64,000 nt of DNA from JBPOFY01 sp049889815 (GTDB lineage: Bacteria; Verrucomicrobiota; Verrucomicrobiia; Opitutales; Coraliomargaritaceae). Positions 61,048 to 64,000 of this stretch are shown here, piece after piece. Positions within the stretch are counted from its first letter, which is position 1. Every line of letters starts with the position of its first letter. The notes beneath the pieces were generated by a model, which saw nothing but the letters and a program-made list of their open reading frames with translations, did not search any database and was not told where the DNA came from. The stretch is from positions 165,304 through 229,303 of the forward strand of contig JBMHCR010000007.1 of NCBI GenBank assembly GCA_049889815.1. Direction: 5' to 3'. A program made the translations under genes and the position numbers.

Positions 61048-62073
61048 ATGATCAAGCTTGTCGATATTGCCAACGAACTAAATCTTTCACGTGTGACTGT
61101 TTCGGCAGTTTTGAACGATCGCTACAAAAGCATCGGTATCTCGCAAGCGACTGCAGATAAAGTTCTGAAAAAAGCCAAGGAAATGGGCTATCGTCGAAAC
61201 GAAATGGCAATGTCAATGAAGACGGGCAAGAGTTACCTTTTGGGCTGTATGAGTGGCGCCGTCAGCAAAGGCTGGGGAGGTCGTATTCTCAAAGGTGCAC
61301 TCGATGGCGTAAAGACGACGCCCTACTCGATGAAACTTGAATCGGTTCACAATACGGAGGACGAAATGAATGCAATTCAGGGCTTTCTGGGTTCTCGCGT
61401 AGCCGGAATCTTCGCCTGCAACATCAATCCGCGCATCGAACAAATCACTCAAATGAGAAAAGAGTTAGAGCGCTACGAAATACCACTAGTCTGCAACAAC
61501 TGTAATTCAGACGTAAGTCCATACCGCGTCGAGGCCGAGCACCAAACGGGAAGTCTACTGGCTGTGAAACATTTAGCTGAACTGGGGCACAAAGATATCG
61601 CCTTCATTGGTGGAGACCCATACAGCCTTGCCAGTAATCAACGCACTGAGGGATTTATCGAAGGTCTAGGAGACTGCGGACTGAGCATGGGGCCGAATTA
61701 TTTGATCCGCGCGGATTGGAAAGAAGCATTAACAGTAGAGGCAGTTACCAGTCTCATCCGTGCTCAAAAACGACCAACAGCGATCATCTGCGCAAACGAT
61801 GAAATGGCCGCTGTTGCAATTCGAACCATCCACGAAGCAGGACTCAGCGTTCCAAATGATATATCGATTGTGGGCTTTTCCGATGGACGCTTAAGTAAAT
61901 TCTTCAGCCCAGCGATGACCTGCATTTCTATTCCCGAAAATGATATCGGGAAAGCCTCTATTGAATTGCTGATCGATGTCATTGAGAACCCGCCTGAAGA
62001 TCCAAAAGCAGAAATTACAAAACGCTTGAAACCCAGTATTGTGGTTAGAGATTCTACGGCAAAGCCGCAGTAG
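61048..62073 (+). CDS. LacI-family transcriptional regulator
   Basis: A 341-residue repressor: the helix-turn-helix is VDIANELNLSRVTVSAVLNDR (about 5-25), followed by the hinge and a periplasmic-binding-like ligand domain with LAVKHLAELGHKDIAFIGG (about 171-189) and PTAIICANDEMAAVAI. It is divergent from the GH genes and likely controls them in response to a sugar. Confidence 0.92.
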   Translation: MIKLVDIANELNLSRVTVSAVLNDRYKSIGISQATADKVLKKAKEMGYRRNEMAMSMKTGKSYLLGCMSGAVSKGWGGRILKGALDGVKTTPYSMKLESVHNTEDEMNAIQGFLGSRVAGIFACNINPRIEQITQMRKELERYEIPLVCNNCNSDVSPYRVEAEHQTGSLLAVKHLAELGHKDIAFIGGDPYSLASNQRTEGFIEGLGDCGLSMGPNYLIRADWKEALTVEAVTSLIRAQKRPTAIICANDEMAAVAIRTIHEAGLSVPNDISIVGFSDGRLSKFFSPAMTCISIPENDIGKASIELLIDVIENPPEDPKAEITKRLKPSIVVRDSTAKPQ

Positions 62074-62117
62074 TGTTCTACCCAAGTTTTTGCTCAATTA
62101 ATGAACAAAATCTACAT

Positions 62118-62900
62118 TTAATTGCCACCCGATCCAGTAACCGAATCCATCGGCGTCCACGCATCCCCATCCGTCAACAAACTATACAAGCATGGCTCCG
62201 TATGCGTCCACCAGCGCAGTGTGATCGGATCATCCGCCATTGCAGCATCGTCCGCTGACTTGTCGAGGCCCAGATATTCGACATGCGTAAACAAGAGTAG
62301 CTCGTCCCCCCACTCGATCATAAATGTGGTCCAATTTTGATAATGACTGCGCGCCATTTGATCGATCACACCCGGCCAATTAGTCTGGTGCAACGTACGA
62401 TACCAGAGCTCCTTCTCAGGATGCAGTCCCGCCACCAGACCCATCGGCTGCCCAATCGGCCGTGTGCGTTGGGTATTATCGGCAATAACGTTAATAAATT
62501 CAGCTCGTTGCCACGGTGCATTTGGCTCCGATGCGCGCGGGTGCGGAATCAGGCACGCTTCTACGGCTTGCCACCATTCCGACGTAGCCTTTAAGTCGTT
62601 GGCACCTCGATCTTGATCCAGCTGATCGCTTTCGAAATAAACAAAAACGACAACCCGTTTATCCAGCTTTTGAGCGTAAGTATGTAAATGACGGATACCT
62701 CTGGCCTCACAATCCGCACGCAGCTCCGCTGGCTGGTTTTGCAGCACAGCAGAAAGCTCATCTTTCTTGCGTGGATCCATTTCGGCGATGAGGGCAATTC
62801 GGCGAAAGTCCTCAGAGTTCAATCTATTCTCGTAGGGCGACATACACCCAGAACAACAGGCTAAGAGAAAACGTAAATTGAAAAAGCCTGTATTGCTCAT
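62118..62900 (-). CDS. Tandem L-rhamnose-mutarotase-like lipoprotein
   Basis: A 260-residue protein starting at ATG 62900, with a lipoprotein-type signal and Cys-rich lipobox (LLACCSGC, about 13-20). Two copies of the L-rhamnose mutarotase (RhaM) domain are read. The C-terminal one (about 148-250) keeps the Tyr and His spaced as in RhaM (WYRTLHQTNWPGV) and the WW pair (LRWWTHTEPC). The N-terminal one (about 35-130) keeps WW (SEWWQAVEACL) but has lost the Tyr/His. Mutarotation in the envelope would speed uptake of a deoxy sugar. Confidence 0.7.
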   Translation of the reverse strand: MSNTGFFNLRFLLACCSGCMSPYENRLNSEDFRRIALIAEMDPRKKDELSAVLQNQPAELRADCEARGIRHLHTYAQKLDKRVVVFVYFESDQLDQDRGANDLKATSEWWQAVEACLIPHPRASEPNAPWQRAEFINVIADNTQRTRPIGQPMGLVAGLHPEKELWYRTLHQTNWPGVIDQMARSHYQNWTTFMIEWGDELLLFTHVEYLGLDKSADDAAMADDPITLRWWTHTEPCLYSLLTDGDAWTPMDSVTGSGGN

Positions 62901-62937
62901 TTGCCAACACCTGGCCAATGCCTCAACACTCCTCCCT

Positions 62938-63393
62938 ATGAATTTCGAATTGACCGAACAATTGATCGATCCGACTTCGTTGCGTAAGACCCTGCTAAAT
63001 ACCTCAGCCGGAGCCTACTGCAGCTACGAAGGATGGGTGCGAGATCACAATGAAGGCAAAATCGTCAGCCAGCTTCACTACAGCGGTTATCCAGAGCTCG
63101 CGCCATCCGTTGCGGCAGCCATCCTCAACGAAGCAAAAGAGCAATTCCATTTACTCGACGCAGCAGCGGTCCATCGAATGGGTGCGTTGGCCACCGGCGA
63201 TATCGCCGTTTGGGTCGGAGTCATTGCCCACCACCGCGGCGACACCTTTCTCGCCTGCCGCTACATCATCGACAATATCAAACACCGACTCCCCATCTGG
63301 AAGAAAGAAATCTATGCGGACGGCACTGAGGCTTGGATCGAAAACAACCACTGCGGCTGTACCGACCCAAACAACCTCGAACATCAACACTAA
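62938..63393 (+). CDS. moaE: Molybdopterin synthase catalytic subunit MoaE
   Basis: A 151-residue MoaE starting at ATG 62938. The core is HRMGALATGDIAVWVGVIA (about 80-98), HHRGDTFLACRYIIDNIKHR (about 99-118) and PIWKKE (about 120-125), with the active-site lysines. MoaE moves sulfur from MoaD to precursor Z. No moaD is next to it. A MOSC gene follows 22 nt later. Confidence 0.92.
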   Translation: MNFELTEQLIDPTSLRKTLLNTSAGAYCSYEGWVRDHNEGKIVSQLHYSGYPELAPSVAAAILNEAKEQFHLLDAAAVHRMGALATGDIAVWVGVIAHHRGDTFLACRYIIDNIKHRLPIWKKEIYADGTEAWIENNHCGCTDPNNLEHQH

Positions 63394-63414
63394 CTACTAT
63401 CCCCTACCCACCAC

Positions 63415-63873
63415 ATGAAAATCAAAGCCATCTACATCTCGCCCGGTCACGATTTCGTCGGCCGTCATGGGAAGGAACGCCTCAACCACGGCATCCAGAA
63501 AGTCGACTCGGTCGAGTGTGTGGCAGGTAGCGGTCTTGTCGGCGATCGCTATTTTGACCACAAAGAAGACTTTAAGGGGCAGATTAGCTTTTTCGATTGG
63601 GCGGTTTACGAACGCATCCGTGACGAGTTTAAGCTCCACGAACTCGACCCCGAGCAGTTCCGTCGCAACGTTCTGGTCGCAGGCATTGATCTAAACACTT
63701 TGATCGGTAAGCGGTTTACACTACAAGGCATTGAATTTGAGGGAATCGAAGAATGCCGCCCCTGCTATTGGATGAACGAGGCTGTCAATCCGGGCGTTCA
63801 CGAAGCCTTGAAGGGGCACGGTGGGCTCAGGGCTAAAATCCTTAACAACGGAACCCTAAAGACCGATCAATAG
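63415..63873 (+). CDS. MOSC domain protein
   Basis: A 152-residue MOSC protein. Conserved parts are GLVGDRYFDHKEDFKGQIS (about 40-58), FRRNVLVAGIDLN (about 82-94) and the Cys of EECRPCYWM (about 111-119). MOSC proteins bind the molybdenum cofactor or carry sulfur. It follows moaE, which fits a role in cofactor handling. Confidence 0.9.
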   Translation: MKIKAIYISPGHDFVGRHGKERLNHGIQKVDSVECVAGSGLVGDRYFDHKEDFKGQISFFDWAVYERIRDEFKLHELDPEQFRRNVLVAGIDLNTLIGKRFTLQGIEFEGIEECRPCYWMNEAVNPGVHEALKGHGGLRAKILNNGTLKTDQ

Positions 63874-63913
63874 GCCTCGTGGCTGCGCCATGCGAAGCCT
63901 GAAAGGCGAAGCA

Positions 63914-63988
<75 letters not shown>

Positions 63989-64000
63989 GTATTAGCTTTA

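Overview
The window reads as chromosomal DNA from a diderm (outer-membrane) heterotroph, most likely a Verrucomicrobiota bacterium of the Opitutae/Puniceicoccales type. This is inferred from the mix of Tat-exported Gfo/Idh/MocA oxidoreductases, DUF1080 proteins, glycoside hydrolases with a LacI regulator, a MoxR/Bat-type operon, LpxI, Mla-type lipid transport and a TonB system. No 16S gene is present to fix the taxonomy. There is no CRISPR array, prophage, integron or clear insertion sequence. Coding density is high and many operons use ATGA/GTGA/TAATG stop-start overlaps.

Layout. 1-6945: the end of a Bat (aerotolerance-type) operon, with DUF58, a BatD-like membrane protein, BatA, a BatB with helical extension, and a BatD fused to TPR and SH3-like segments. 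7124-16488: a sugar-oxidation locus with two Tat-exported and one cytosolic Gfo/Idh/MocA oxidoreductase, a tandem DUF1080 protein, an Nramp-fold transporter without the usual metal-binding motif, a TIM-barrel isomerase, a DoxX-like protein and a discoidin-like lipoprotein. 16930-23627: a fatty-acid desaturase with a coiled-coil tail, rpmI/rplT without infC, an orphan hypothetical gene next to a 110-bp palindromic element, a ThiF/MoeB-rhodanese, RluA, SDR, HPF and a small membrane protein.

23805-34705: an iron-uptake regulon. A TonB-dependent receptor is transcribed divergently, across two Fur-like boxes, from a long run encoding a ferric ABC transporter (FbpABC type) and a complete TonB energising system (DUF3450, two ExbB/TolQ proteins, ExbD, TonB, TPR). 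34709-43637: Na+/H+ antiporter, leuS, a FecR-like protein, lpxI, then a SCO1-type copper/redox group. 43673-49833: DoxX, groEL, groES, dnaK, a DEAD-box helicase and tRNA-His. 49941-53490: an MlaEFD-lipoprotein lipid transporter. 53599-57200: HAD phosphatase, IMPase, an SNase-HhH fusion and PPK2. 57268-62073: a small glycan locus (GH2, beta-propeller GH, LacI). 62118-63988: a tandem L-rhamnose-mutarotase-like lipoprotein, moaE, a MOSC protein and tRNA-Arg.

Four items look most worth following up: the possible envelope-spanning 3-keto-sugar pathway with its atypical Nramp-fold transporter; the two-domain exported mutarotase with one degenerate domain; the long inverted repeat directly upstream of the dnaK promoter where no CIRCE element is seen; and the 110-bp palindromic element at 18972-19081. 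All functional calls are from reading motifs, without database searches.
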